Positions 1-8,140 of a DNA stretch of 13,480 nucleotides are shown one piece after another; the first letter of the stretch is position 1; the number at the start of each line of letters is the position of its first letter. The notes below the pieces were generated by a model, which was given only the letters and a program-made list of their open reading frames with translations, did not search any database and had not been told where the DNA came from. Source of the stretch: Candidatus Aminicenantota bacterium. Its GTDB lineage: Bacteria; Acidobacteriota; Aminicenantia; UBA2199. A program made the position numbers and the translations under genes. The stretch is from the NCBI GenBank assembly GCA_020355945.1, contig CP070627.1, positions 5,345,256-5,358,735 on the forward strand, given 5' to 3'.

Positions 1-932
1 CCGCCGGAGGCACAAATTTTTTCCAGGAATTTCACTGCTCGATGGTCGGGTGTAAAATGCAGCTCAAAAAACGGGACGCTGGAGATTAACTCTTCACAGA
101 AACGGAGTATTTGGGGCATGACTTCGCGATCGTACCAGGGAATAGATGTGACTTTCAGGAGTTTTTCCAGGGCTTCCCGGGGTTTGAGTTCTTTTACCCG
201 GTTATCGGTTCCATGATGGAGAAAATAAATGCCGCAAAGGGGTGTGCTTTTATTAAGTGCAATTCCTGCTTGACCTGACCAGGGAGTGCCAAAGGCTTTG
301 AGGGTTCCATTGATTTTTCGCACCACGATGCGTTCGTCACTGAGTACGAAAAGATTCGGGTTATTTTGGCGCCTTTGGTCATTAAGCAGCCGGGAGAGAG
401 TGCTTTTTCCCGCGCCTGATGGACCTGGAAATATAAACCCTTTTCCATTGATTTCAATTCCGGCGGCATGGATCAATGCCCCGTTTTTGGAAGCCAGGAT
501 ATACATGAACAAAACCTGGTCCAGGGGATGACGAACCGGGTTTGAGATCATGATTTTGCCTTGTTTTTTCCTGGTGATTTTTTTGCTGCAGTAAACAGTG
601 ACTTCTGCAATGTCCCGGTTAAACTGGGCCACCCACACCGGTTTTTTAAATGCTGGCGGATGGAGTGCCAGCCAATACATGTCATCTTCAGCACCGCCGC
701 GAAACATTAACCAGGACTGACCGCTGTCAAAAATTTTTGTCAATTTCCCGGTATCGGGCAAATTTCCCAATTCAAGGTTAATTTTGATATCAATGGTTTC
801 TGAGGTTTTATTCTTACCCTGGTTTACTTTTTTAAAAAATGATTGATAAGTGGGGTCATGCTTTTGGAGTATATATGGTACGTTAGCGGATACGTTTATG
901 GAGAAGCTCACCTCCCCGATTTCCATTTGCAT
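1..932 (-). CDS. HPr kinase-like (HprK-related) P-loop kinase, 3' end cut by window edge
   Basis: I read this frame by hand; it stays open from about 944 to the left edge, giving about 310 residues without a stop. A Walker A loop GPSGAGKST lies at about residues 170-178, preceded by the LIHAAG segment and followed by LSDER and GTPWSG. This arrangement is characteristic of HprK-like kinases in RiPP clusters, which resemble the C-terminal half of HPr kinase. The first ~150 residues are a variable N-terminal region. In paeninodin-type lasso clusters such kinases phosphorylate the side chain of the precursor's C-terminal Ser; the peptide encoded just upstream also ends in Ser. I chose ATG 932 because GAGGG sits 5 nt before it; ATG 944 in the same frame has only a weak AGG. 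Family length is roughly 300-330 residues, so few residues are probably missing. The kinase fold is confident; the peptide-phosphorylation role is inferred from context. Confidence 0.82.
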   Translation of the reverse strand, partial: MQMEIGEVSFSINVSANVPYILQKHDPTYQSFFKKVNQGKNKTSETIDIKINLELGNLPDTGKLTKIFDSGQSWLMFRGGAEDDMYWLALHPPAFKKPVWVAQFNRDIAEVTVYCSKKITRKKQGKIMISNPVRHPLDQVLFMYILASKNGALIHAAGIEINGKGFIFPGPSGAGKSTLSRLLNDQRRQNNPNLFVLSDERIVVRKINGTLKAFGTPWSGQAGIALNKSTPLCGIYFLHHGTDNRVKELKPREALEKLLKVTSIPWYDREVMPQILRFCEELISSVPFFELHFTPDHRAVKFLEKICASG

Positions 933-1048
933 TAAATCCCTCATGCTGCCTGATTTTTTAAGTATAATGTAATTTTAACCGTTGGATTAAGGGCCGAACA
1001 TTGTTCAATTAGCTGTCCACTCACCACAATCCACTGATCACAGTAAAC

Positions 1049-1231
1049 CTATGAACCGGCTTCCGCGCAAAGGTTTCCAATACACGTCACCGGGTCTCCG
1101 GGAGCAGAGCCACCTGAATCCAGTTTACAGCCTAAAATAAGAACCTGGTCAGTTTCCAATTCAATTATCCTGAGTTTTGGTTTCTCATATATTTTTTTAT
1201 TTTTAACATTATTTTTTTGTTTCAATTTCAC
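1049..1231 (-). CDS. RiPP precursor peptide with YxxPxL leader motif and three-Cys core
   Basis: A 60-residue peptide. Residues 1-14 are Lys/Asn-rich. Residues 15-20 read YEKPKL, an exact match to the YxxPxL leader motif recognised by RRE/PqqD-type proteins in lasso pathways. A short acidic-hydrophobic stretch (RIIELETDQVLIL) leads to G34-C35-K36. The remainder is Gly/Ser/Asp-rich with C50 and C55 and ends A-G-S60. Cys spacing is C-x14-C-x4-C. It directly follows the radical SAM gene. I chose the GTG start at 1231 because GAGGTG lies 6 nt upstream. An ATG at 1249 overlaps the radical SAM stop (TGATG) and would add six residues, but it has no Shine-Dalgarno site; it could work by translational coupling. 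A leader/core boundary near L33-C35 is plausible but not proved. Radical SAM thioether formation on the Cys residues and phosphorylation of S60 are inferences. Confidence 0.8.
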   Translation of the reverse strand: MKLKQKNNVKNKKIYEKPKLRIIELETDQVLILGCKLDSGGSAPGDPVTCIGNLCAEAGS

Positions 1232-1248
1232 TATATTCACCTCATACA

Positions 1249-2355
1249 TCACACAGAAGTATCATTATACAATATTTTGTTAATTTTTTCAAAACGCAAA
1301 TGGCCCATGGTACAGAGGAACTCAGAATAAGTGGCTTCCTTATCATTTTCCAGTTTAAAAAATGCCGGGCAAAAGCCGCAAAACGCTCTCTTTTGGCATT
1401 GATTACAGCGATAGCCGGTCGCGGGTTTTCTCTCCCTGAGGCGGGGCATGACTTCATTCCAGCCTGCGGAGAAAGTCCCGTTAACCAGGTTGTATTTCAA
1501 GTCCGTAATCATCAGGCAGGGCTGCAGGTTCCCGAAGGGGTCGATATGGAAGTGGGTCACGCCGGCCCCGCACTGGTAAAGGGAATCCGAGACCGGGAGT
1601 TTCGGCATTCTCTCAAAAAAATCTTTCCACTGCTGCAGCCGGTCATCATCGGAAAATTCCATTTTAACCGCATCTTCGGCAGGAACCCGCAGCTTGATAG
1701 GTGTTTTATTTCCATTTAGAGCAGGGAATACAGCGGCGTCAAAACGAAATTTGACGCCAAGTCCCCTGGCCATGTTTTCCATATCAAATAATTCATGGCG
1801 GTTGAGGGTCATGAGGATGGTTTTTAGTCTGACATTTATTTGTCCATCGATCAGCCTTCTTATACCTTTTAAACATTTTTCATAAGAACCTTTAACACCG
1901 GTGATTTTTTCATGAGTTTCCGCGCTTGCCCCATAAATAGAGACTTCGACAACCTTCGGAGGAAGCTCAAGGAAAAGTTCGAGAATACCTTCGTTAATTA
2001 AAGTGGCATTGGTAAAGACAGTAACCACCAGTCCGTTGGTCTTGACCTGGCGGTAAATTTCTTTAAAGTCCTTTCTCAGGAGGGGTTCACCGCCGGTAAT
2101 GAGAAGATAGAGGCACCCGGCTTCGGTAATGTCGTCTATTATTGTCTTCCATTGAGCGGTTTCCAGTTCTTTGCTGATATTTTCCCAGGCACCCACCTCT
2201 TCTCCCAGGTAACAGTGGAGGCATCTTACGCTGCATCGATGAGTCAGGGCCAGGTTCCCGGAAATGGGTACCCGGTGTTGGGCGGCATTTTTATTGAATT
2301 GCCGCATAAATTCTTCATTGGTAAGTTCCCTGGTTTGAGTTTGCGTACACTCCAC
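1249..2355 (-). CDS. Radical SAM/SPASM peptide maturase
   Basis: A 368-residue radical SAM enzyme. The [4Fe-4S]-SAM motif is C41-x3-C45-x2-C48, with GGEP at 88-91, in a partial TIM-barrel core of about residues 30-230. A C-terminal SPASM region carries seven cysteines: C262 and C280 (CGAG...DPFGNLQPC), then C317-x2-C320-x5-C326-x2-C329, and C348. These can bind two auxiliary clusters, as in PqqE, AlbA and anSME-type enzymes. Such proteins cross-link or otherwise modify residues of a RiPP precursor by SAM-derived radical chemistry. The precursor gene follows at once and PqqD precedes by 2 nt, so those are the likely substrate and partner. The GTG start is supported by GAGGG six nt upstream. 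The core peptide's three Cys make thioether (sacti-/ranthipeptide-type) chemistry attractive, but the linkage cannot be told from sequence. Confidence 0.95.
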   Translation of the reverse strand: MECTQTQTRELTNEEFMRQFNKNAAQHRVPISGNLALTHRCSVRCLHCYLGEEVGAWENISKELETAQWKTIIDDITEAGCLYLLITGGEPLLRKDFKEIYRQVKTNGLVVTVFTNATLINEGILELFLELPPKVVEVSIYGASAETHEKITGVKGSYEKCLKGIRRLIDGQINVRLKTILMTLNRHELFDMENMARGLGVKFRFDAAVFPALNGNKTPIKLRVPAEDAVKMEFSDDDRLQQWKDFFERMPKLPVSDSLYQCGAGVTHFHIDPFGNLQPCLMITDLKYNLVNGTFSAGWNEVMPRLRERKPATGYRCNQCQKRAFCGFCPAFFKLENDKEATYSEFLCTMGHLRFEKINKILYNDTSV

Positions 2356-2357
2356 TG

Positions 2358-2648
2358 TTAGCCCTCTTGTTCGATTATTCCAGCTTCCAGCAGTTGAGCA
2401 ATGAATTCTTCCAGGTCCGCTCGTGCCTTTTGGTTTCCTACCTGGTAATTGGCCGTGATACCGCTGTGAATTTTTTCAAGACTCTGTTTCCCATCCAATT
2501 GCTGCCAGATATATTCAGCCACCGGGTTTAATGCAAAAATTTTTTGCATATCCGCCAACTGGCTGCGGATAGGAACCAGCAGCGTTTCACCGGCGATTTG
2601 GCGTGTGACAATATCTTCTTTTTTACGATATATTGAATTTAAATTCAT
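2358..2648 (-). CDS. PqqD-family peptide recognition protein (RRE)
   Basis: A 96-residue protein with the PqqD pattern: an N-terminal beta segment (IVTRQIAGETLLVPI, about 13-27), the central L40-N41-x-x-A-x-x-I-W48 motif, the LDG at 51-53, and a C-terminal helix ending LLEAGIIE. PqqD/RRE proteins adopt a small winged-helix fold that grips the leader peptide and delivers the precursor to the radical SAM enzyme. The likely ligand here is the YEKPKL-containing leader encoded downstream. The ATG lies 3 nt after the peptidase-gene stop (TAA TAA ATG) with no good Shine-Dalgarno site, so translation is probably coupled to the upstream gene. The stop is 2 nt before the radical SAM start. Family assignment is confident; no gene symbol is given because this is not the pyrroloquinoline quinone pathway. 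Confidence 0.92.
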   Translation of the reverse strand: MNLNSIYRKKEDIVTRQIAGETLLVPIRSQLADMQKIFALNPVAEYIWQQLDGKQSLEKIHSGITANYQVGNQKARADLEEFIAQLLEAGIIEQEG

Positions 2649-2651
2649 TTA

Positions 2652-5600
2652 TTATTTAATTTCCAATGCCGGGTCTCCCAGCAGGGTATATATATAAAGC
2701 ATGAATGGCAGGCTGCCTGAGGTGTTATAGTCTGCCAGTGCTTTTAACACTGCTTTGCCCAGGGTTTTCTCCCCGGCCCGGAAGGCAGCAGTGAAGAATT
2801 TCTCTGCCAGCAGCCTGGCCAGGTAGTTAATGGATGCCCCGGTGGGGGCCCAGACTGCGACGGCTCCTCCATTGCTCTTCAATACCAGTGCTTCGCTCAA
2901 GGTATCGATGCCCGGGATAGCAAACCGGCCTACAATACAGGTCATTGCTGTCATGAGGGGAAGTCTGTCTCCGTTTTGCAAAGAGGAAACATCCCCTGAC
3001 CACAGCAGTTTCTCATTTGCCAGGCGGTCCAAACCGGCGTGACCGATGTAGTTGACCAGCACGGCGCCATTATTGAAACCTTCCAAAACCTTCTGCCTGG
3101 CTTCCTCAACCGTGGCGAAATCAGGCAGGTGAATGGTTTCCACTGTGTATCCCTGGAATAGGTTGGCCAGGTAGTTGCTGTCCGTGGGAAAGTCCCCGCC
3201 ATGGTCCGGGTTATCCGCCAGCATCAGCACCCGGTATGTCCATTGGCCGCCACTGTACTCATAGGCGGAGATCTTATCGATATATTCTTGAAGTTCCGCT
3301 GCGGTCATCACCGGCAGCCTGCCAATAGCAATCTCAGGAACGCCGTCATTACCCTTCACGTCCGCAAACCAGTTATCCGAAGCAAAGAGACCGTAAGGTG
3401 TTTTCATCAACATGGGTGGAACCAGGTTATCACCGTATCCCAGGTAGTTTTTGTAGTCATAGGTACCCTCTCCGGCCAGGACCACATATTCGGGGCCATT
3501 TTTATTCCAGTTGTGATAGGCATAAGAAAGAAACTCTTTAATGGCTTCAGGACTTGAAATTCCATGGTTAAACTCATCATAGATATCTTCCAATTCCACC
3601 ACCATGGTTTCGAGTCCATTTCCCTGCCGAAGGTGGGTAAGACCCAGCGCCGTCTCTTCCAGCCCTGGAGGAGCAATTACAACATAGTCGGCCATATTGC
3701 CATTTTTTTTCAGGTCAGAGGCTTTATTGGCAAATACAGCAGCCGGTGCCTTTACCCCATAATGGCTTACGGCCAGGTACAGGTTTTCCGGGGACGCCGG
3801 TATGAAACTCACCCGGTTGGATAAGTCTATGGTGGTGCCGGTGACCCGTTTCGGCCGTACCGGCTCGGTGACGTCAAAAACATTGATATTGGAATCGGTA
3901 AAGCCTTCAATGGTAATCACCGGGTTCCCGTCACCGCGGCAAAAGAGTTTGTTATTAACTGCCCGGTAATGCCTGGTGTAATCCAGGTCGAAAGAGTTTA
4001 CATAAAAGATACTGTAGGGCACTCCATTCTCCAAAATCCCGGCGATTTCAACGGTATTTTGACCGTCCGTAATCAGGGATTGGTTAAAGGAGACGGTAAA
4101 TTGGTGGCTGTTTCTCCCATCCCACCAGCTTTCACCGATCTGGGTCCCGTTCAGGCTGACTTTCACATGGTGGTCGGGATTGGGAGTGGTATCGGTGGCG
4201 CCCTGCAGCCGGACGGTAAGGGAAGCCGTACCTGCAGCAGCCGCACCCGGGGCGTAAAAATTGAAAAATTTCCCACCACTGCCAGCCACAATATAGTCCC
4301 ACATCCAGTAATCATCCCCGGGATCATTGACTAACGCTGTCAGGGCATATTGATCTTCTTCTATATGAAGGGTATCCATAAAGGTTTCATTTCCATTGGC
4401 AGGCGCAGGCAGTCCGCCGTAAACAGACTCCATGATTAACCCTTTGCCCTTTTCCAACCAGTAGATGTTCTCGTTGGTATAGAGGCTGTCCATGCCTTCG
4501 CCGTAGAAATAGATACCGGAGTTGCCGTCGGCAGGAAGGTAAGCGATTTGCTGTCCCTGGTTGGCCAGGAGAAAATGATTGTTTTTTATCTTTTGTGCAA
4601 CCTGTTTTGGGGACATTCCCAGCATATTGGCAATGGAGCCCGCGTCCAGGTAGTAAAGTGCTTTCTCTTTTATGGTGATTTTGGCCTCATTTCCCACCCG
4701 TGATTTTTTAAGAACCCCGGCTGTTTGGATGTCTGTCCGCCTGGCCTGGACCCTGGCAGCTTTCCCCGGGGAAAAGACTTTGTGAGGCTTTTTACTGTAA
4801 ATACTCTGCATGGGTTCTGGATCTATACCTGGTGGGGGAGGACCAACCATTACCCTGAAGGGACCATAGATGCGTTTTTCACCCCCAAGTTCCACCTCCA
4901 CCAGTTTATAAGTATAGGTTTCACCCGGGAAGGCGTTCACATCTACGTAACGATAGACACCGCCCTGGTGTGAATGGAGAAGACCTGGTAAAAAGTTTTT
5001 ATTCACCTGCAGGTACTGCCGGCTTGAATTTTCCTGGCGGAGGAGATAAAAGCCTGCCGTACCCACTTCCGAAACGGTTTCCCAATGAACCACCACCTGG
5101 CCGCCCTGGCTGTAGGCCTGGAAAGAGGAAAGAAGGGCCAGGGTCGGGGAGTAATGGGTGTTAAAGCCAAAATCAATATCAAGCCTGTCGGCACCGCTGA
5201 TGGTCACTGCCCAGGGGATGTTTCCATATGTTTTATAATAGCCGGTTAATACATTATATTCATCAGTGATCTGCACGATGTAATCCCCGCCGTCCACCAG
5301 GCCGGTAAACAGGTAATTGCCGTTAGCGTCGGTGGTATCGGTGCCAATGACCGGTTCCCCGGCATCGATGGTCCCGTTGCCGTTGGAGTCCAGGTAAAGG
5401 GCCAGGGTCACATCCGGGATCCCGCTTTCGGTGGCATCCTGGATACCGTCTTCGTTAACATCGTACCACACATAGTCGCCAATGGAGTAGGTAGTACCGC
5501 CGCCGCCAGGGTCATTGAGGGAATAGCCAAAGTCCAGGGTGAGGTCCGTATTATTGGTAGGAGTCAGGGCAATGGAATCTTCTACGTGAGGGGCGGCTGG

Positions 5601-7895
5601 GACAGGAGTGCCCTGGGTGGTGAGGAAGTACCCCTCAAGGGGGCCGCCAGGGTCAAAGTTGCTGGCTGCTACCTTCACCCGGTATGTTGTCCCCTGGGTG
5701 CGGACGCTAAGGCTGGAGAAAAGGTATCTACCGCTGCTGTCGGTATAAACCTCACCTAACTTGTCACCATCGTTTCCGTTGTTTTTAACGGCGTAGAGTT
5801 CCATCAGCACCCCTTCGATACCTGTTTCCCCGGGGTCCTGGCTACCGTCGGCGTCCAGGTCATACCAGACCCAGTCACCCACCACTCCCGGGTTATCCAT
5901 GCGGTCTATCCAATAGCCGAAATCAGCGGTCTGGTTAGAGGGAGAGCCGGCAGTCAGGGTTACGGCATAGGCTTCTCTCTTGCTGTAGTTGTCTGCGGTG
6001 GGATCGGTAGTGGGGTCCTGGGGGAGGGGGTCGGTGGCGGAGTCGTAGTAATAGAGACTCTTACGGTAGTCCGTCAGTACGTTATTTAAATCGCTGACCA
6101 CCACCAGGTAGTCGTCCAGGGCCAGGCCATTGAACTGGTAAGTACCGTCAGCGGCAGTGGTTGTTGTGGCGATTATCCGTTCACCCGTATCCCACACGCC
6201 ATCACCGTCGGTGTCCTCGATAAGATTAATAGTGACATCCCCAATGCCGGTATCGGTGGTTTTGGCAGCTTCATACAGACCGTGGCCGGAATCCGGCGGC
6301 TCACCAGCCAGCGGCGGTCTCCCGGCTTTGTCTTGTTCAAGCCATACCTGGTTGCCGATGGAACCAAGGCTGGCATTGTTATAACCAAAGTCAGCGCTGA
6401 CAAATTTATCACCGGCTGCCAACCGGATTACCCGCGAAGGGTCCACACTGCTGTGGGGACCACTGGTCAGGTTGTAGCCGCTTAAAACACCGCCGGTGTC
6501 AGTTACGTCTACCTTGTAGTCCCCGGGCTCTACGTTTATAAAGTGGTAGAAGCCGTCGGCCGTGGTAGTGGTAGTGGCGATCACGTCGTCCCAGATGTAA
6601 TCGCCGTCCAGGTCGGCCAGCAGATCGATGGTTACGCCGCCGATACCCGGCTCACCCAGGTCCTGGATACCGTCGTTGTCCGCATCGGACCAGACAAAGT
6701 CACCGATAACCGCTTTAGTGGTATCGGTGTGGGCGTAGCCAAAGTCGGCATCCAGGTATTCTCCGCCATAATCTATGGTAATGGAACCGTGGGGGTCCGT
6801 GCTGCCCGTGGTCAGCGAGTAACCGGTTAACATACCATTGGTATCGGTTACATCCACTATATAGTTTCCCACCCCCACATCAAGAAATGCGTAGTAACCG
6901 CTAAGATCGGTGCTGGTGGTTTCAATTACCGAACCATCCGCGGGGTTGCCGTCACCATTGGGATCGGTGTAAAGGGCCAGCGTGACATTGGGAATACCCG
7001 GCTCGTTAAAATCCTGGACGCCGTCCCGGTTGATATCCTGCCAGATATAATTTCCGATCACCCCGGGTTCCGGGAATGCCGTCACCGGGCTGGAACTCTT
7101 ACTGGGTGAAGCGTGCAGCTCAACCGGGTTAGTGGCAATTCCTTGGTAAACCCCGAGACAACTGCAGCCTGTACATTGTTTAGCAAATACCGTGCGCTCG
7201 ATGCGCATTTCCCAGATCAAGCTGTACTCCCAACTGCTGCAGGAGGCAACTGGAATATAGTTGGGCTCATCCTGCCAGGCCGGCGAGTCAACGAGTAAGT
7301 CGGTACCACCGCAGTTGCAAGTGCCGCCGCTGCAGTAACCGGTGTCATTGAGGTTGGCATCTAAGGAGGTGTCATAGATCATGTCGGTCCAATCACCGCC
7401 GTTAATGTACAATCGTTCGGAATCTTCATCCGCTCCGTTATAGACTGCCTGGTATCCCGAGGGTGTCGAGTAACCCGGTCCGTCAAGCAAGTCCATGGTA
7501 ACGTCCAGCACCACCTCGCCGCAGTCATTCTCCAGGTCCAGGCGCTGCTTATCGCTCTCGTGCAGGTCGAAAAACGTATGACCGGTTGAACCCCAAGAAC
7601 TGTGCTTGTTAGCACCGTAACTGGCGTCGTTAAAGCCCCGATCAATGACCCAGGCAATATAGACGTAAGTAGGGTCAATACTGGTGTCGTCAATGATATA
7701 CAGGATAGCATTGGCATTGAGATAAAAACCGGAGTAACTGTAACTTTTACCGTGGCTTTTATAGACATCGTCCAACCAGCCGTCCAGGTTCGGCGGCGCC
7801 TGGCCAAAGACCGGCATGGCGCCGCCTGCCAGTATCGAGATAATCCCAAAAAATATCACAACTAATATTTTAAAACACTTATCCTTTGCTTTCAT
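2652..7895 (-). CDS. Giant secreted protein: SdrD B-like repeats plus gingipain-like C25 cysteine peptidase
   Basis: 1747 residues. A signal peptide (Lys-rich start, hydrophobic stretch, cleavage near VFGQA, about residue 30) leads to a Cys-rich beta-sandwich-like region (35-270). Five SdrD B-like repeats start near residues 277, 393, 509, 669 and 801; most carry EF-hand-like Ca loops (DINRDG, DADNDG, DLDADG, DVNEDG). A fibronectin-like segment (~915-1010) is followed by a gingipain-type prodomain/beta region (~1060-1390). The C25 peptidase domain (~1400-1747) has the catalytic pair H1619 (IGHAG) and C1653 (MTCIVG), 34 residues apart, close to the gingipain spacing, and ends LLGDPAL as the family does. 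No LPxTG or other wall anchor follows. TAAGGAGG seven nt upstream fixes the ATG. It heads the operon with pqqD, radical SAM and precursor genes 3 nt or less apart, so its job may be tied to the peptide: leader or product trimming outside the cell, or display. Substrate specificity (Arg or Lys) is not readable. Confidence 0.93.
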   Translation of the reverse strand: MKAKDKCFKILVVIFFGIISILAGGAMPVFGQAPPNLDGWLDDVYKSHGKSYSYSGFYLNANAILYIIDDTSIDPTYVYIAWVIDRGFNDASYGANKHSSWGSTGHTFFDLHESDKQRLDLENDCGEVVLDVTMDLLDGPGYSTPSGYQAVYNGADEDSERLYINGGDWTDMIYDTSLDANLNDTGYCSGGTCNCGGTDLLVDSPAWQDEPNYIPVASCSSWEYSLIWEMRIERTVFAKQCTGCSCLGVYQGIATNPVELHASPSKSSSPVTAFPEPGVIGNYIWQDINRDGVQDFNEPGIPNVTLALYTDPNGDGNPADGSVIETTSTDLSGYYAFLDVGVGNYIVDVTDTNGMLTGYSLTTGSTDPHGSITIDYGGEYLDADFGYAHTDTTKAVIGDFVWSDADNDGIQDLGEPGIGGVTIDLLADLDGDYIWDDVIATTTTTADGFYHFINVEPGDYKVDVTDTGGVLSGYNLTSGPHSSVDPSRVIRLAAGDKFVSADFGYNNASLGSIGNQVWLEQDKAGRPPLAGEPPDSGHGLYEAAKTTDTGIGDVTINLIEDTDGDGVWDTGERIIATTTTAADGTYQFNGLALDDYLVVVSDLNNVLTDYRKSLYYYDSATDPLPQDPTTDPTADNYSKREAYAVTLTAGSPSNQTADFGYWIDRMDNPGVVGDWVWYDLDADGSQDPGETGIEGVLMELYAVKNNGNDGDKLGEVYTDSSGRYLFSSLSVRTQGTTYRVKVAASNFDPGGPLEGYFLTTQGTPVPAAPHVEDSIALTPTNNTDLTLDFGYSLNDPGGGGTTYSIGDYVWYDVNEDGIQDATESGIPDVTLALYLDSNGNGTIDAGEPVIGTDTTDANGNYLFTGLVDGGDYIVQITDEYNVLTGYYKTYGNIPWAVTISGADRLDIDFGFNTHYSPTLALLSSFQAYSQGGQVVVHWETVSEVGTAGFYLLRQENSSRQYLQVNKNFLPGLLHSHQGGVYRYVDVNAFPGETYTYKLVEVELGGEKRIYGPFRVMVGPPPPGIDPEPMQSIYSKKPHKVFSPGKAARVQARRTDIQTAGVLKKSRVGNEAKITIKEKALYYLDAGSIANMLGMSPKQVAQKIKNNHFLLANQGQQIAYLPADGNSGIYFYGEGMDSLYTNENIYWLEKGKGLIMESVYGGLPAPANGNETFMDTLHIEEDQYALTALVNDPGDDYWMWDYIVAGSGGKFFNFYAPGAAAAGTASLTVRLQGATDTTPNPDHHVKVSLNGTQIGESWWDGRNSHQFTVSFNQSLITDGQNTVEIAGILENGVPYSIFYVNSFDLDYTRHYRAVNNKLFCRGDGNPVITIEGFTDSNINVFDVTEPVRPKRVTGTTIDLSNRVSFIPASPENLYLAVSHYGVKAPAAVFANKASDLKKNGNMADYVVIAPPGLEETALGLTHLRQGNGLETMVVELEDIYDEFNHGISSPEAIKEFLSYAYHNWNKNGPEYVVLAGEGTYDYKNYLGYGDNLVPPMLMKTPYGLFASDNWFADVKGNDGVPEIAIGRLPVMTAAELQEYIDKISAYEYSGGQWTYRVLMLADNPDHGGDFPTDSNYLANLFQGYTVETIHLPDFATVEEARQKVLEGFNNGAVLVNYIGHAGLDRLANEKLLWSGDVSSLQNGDRLPLMTAMTCIVGRFAIPGIDTLSEALVLKSNGGAVAVWAPTGASINYLARLLAEKFFTAAFRAGEKTLGKAVLKALADYNTSGSLPFMLYIYTLLGDPALEIK

Positions 7896-7924
7896 TTTTT
7901 TGCCTCCTTACCTATACCTATATA

Positions 7925-7952
7925 ATAATAACTCATTTTTTGAAAAAATCAA
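7925..7952 (-). promoter_or_regulatory. Likely sigma-A-type promoter of the C25-PqqD-radical SAM-precursor operon
   Basis: On the minus strand TTGATT (7952-7947) is followed after 16 nt by TATTAT (7930-7925), matching the -35/-10 consensus at 4 and 5 of 6 positions. Transcription would begin near 7918, leaving a short leader that contains the strong TAAGGAGG site (7910-7903) seven nt before the ATG at 7895. The four genes downstream are separated by 3 nt, 2 nt and an overlap or short gap, so one transcript could serve all of them. Confidence 0.5.
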
Positions 7953-7993
7953 AGAAAAATTCGCAATAGAGTGAAAAAGGGGGTGATCACTCT

Positions 7994-8032
7994 CTGCCAG
8001 GCAGCATCATATTGATTCTTCATTCCTGGCAG
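7994..8032. repeat. Inverted repeat upstream of the C25 operon
   Basis: The arms CTGCCAGG (7994-8001) and CCTGGCAG (8025-8032) are perfect 8-bp complements separated by 23 nt. The site lies about 45 bp upstream of the proposed -35 box at 7947-7952. It could be an operator-like element or an RNA hairpin. No T-run follows on either strand, so a rho-independent terminator is unlikely. Confidence 0.45.
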
Positions 8033-8093
8033 CATTCTATTATGTACGTTATTGCGCTTATTACATTCCCTTTTAGCAGTATACGCTTCTGAA

Positions 8094-8110
8094 GAGAGGC
8101 TTAACCTCTC
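8094..8110. repeat. Short hairpin, GAGAGG/CCTCTC
   Basis: A perfect 6-bp stem (8094-8099 with 8105-8110) with a 5-nt loop. On the minus strand it lies about 30 nt after the stop of the doubtful small reading frame 8141-8365 and is not followed by a T-run, so terminator function is only a weak possibility. Confidence 0.3.
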
Positions 8111-8140
8111 AATTATAATATAATCAATTCAAAAATTCAA

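Noticed and set aside
1120..1135. Lipobox-like ILGC in the precursor
   Set aside because: The preceding residues are Lys/Asn-rich and acidic, with no signal-peptide hydrophobic core, so a lipoprotein is unlikely.
2652..2800. C-terminal cell-wall sorting signal on the SdrB/C25 protein
   Set aside because: The protein ends in the usual C25 tail with no LPxTG motif, hydrophobic segment or basic tail.
2951..7849. Several antisense and alternate-frame reading frames within the giant peptidase gene
   Set aside because: They are out-of-frame shadows of a GC-balanced coding sequence with clear domains; none has a recognisable product or ribosome binding site.
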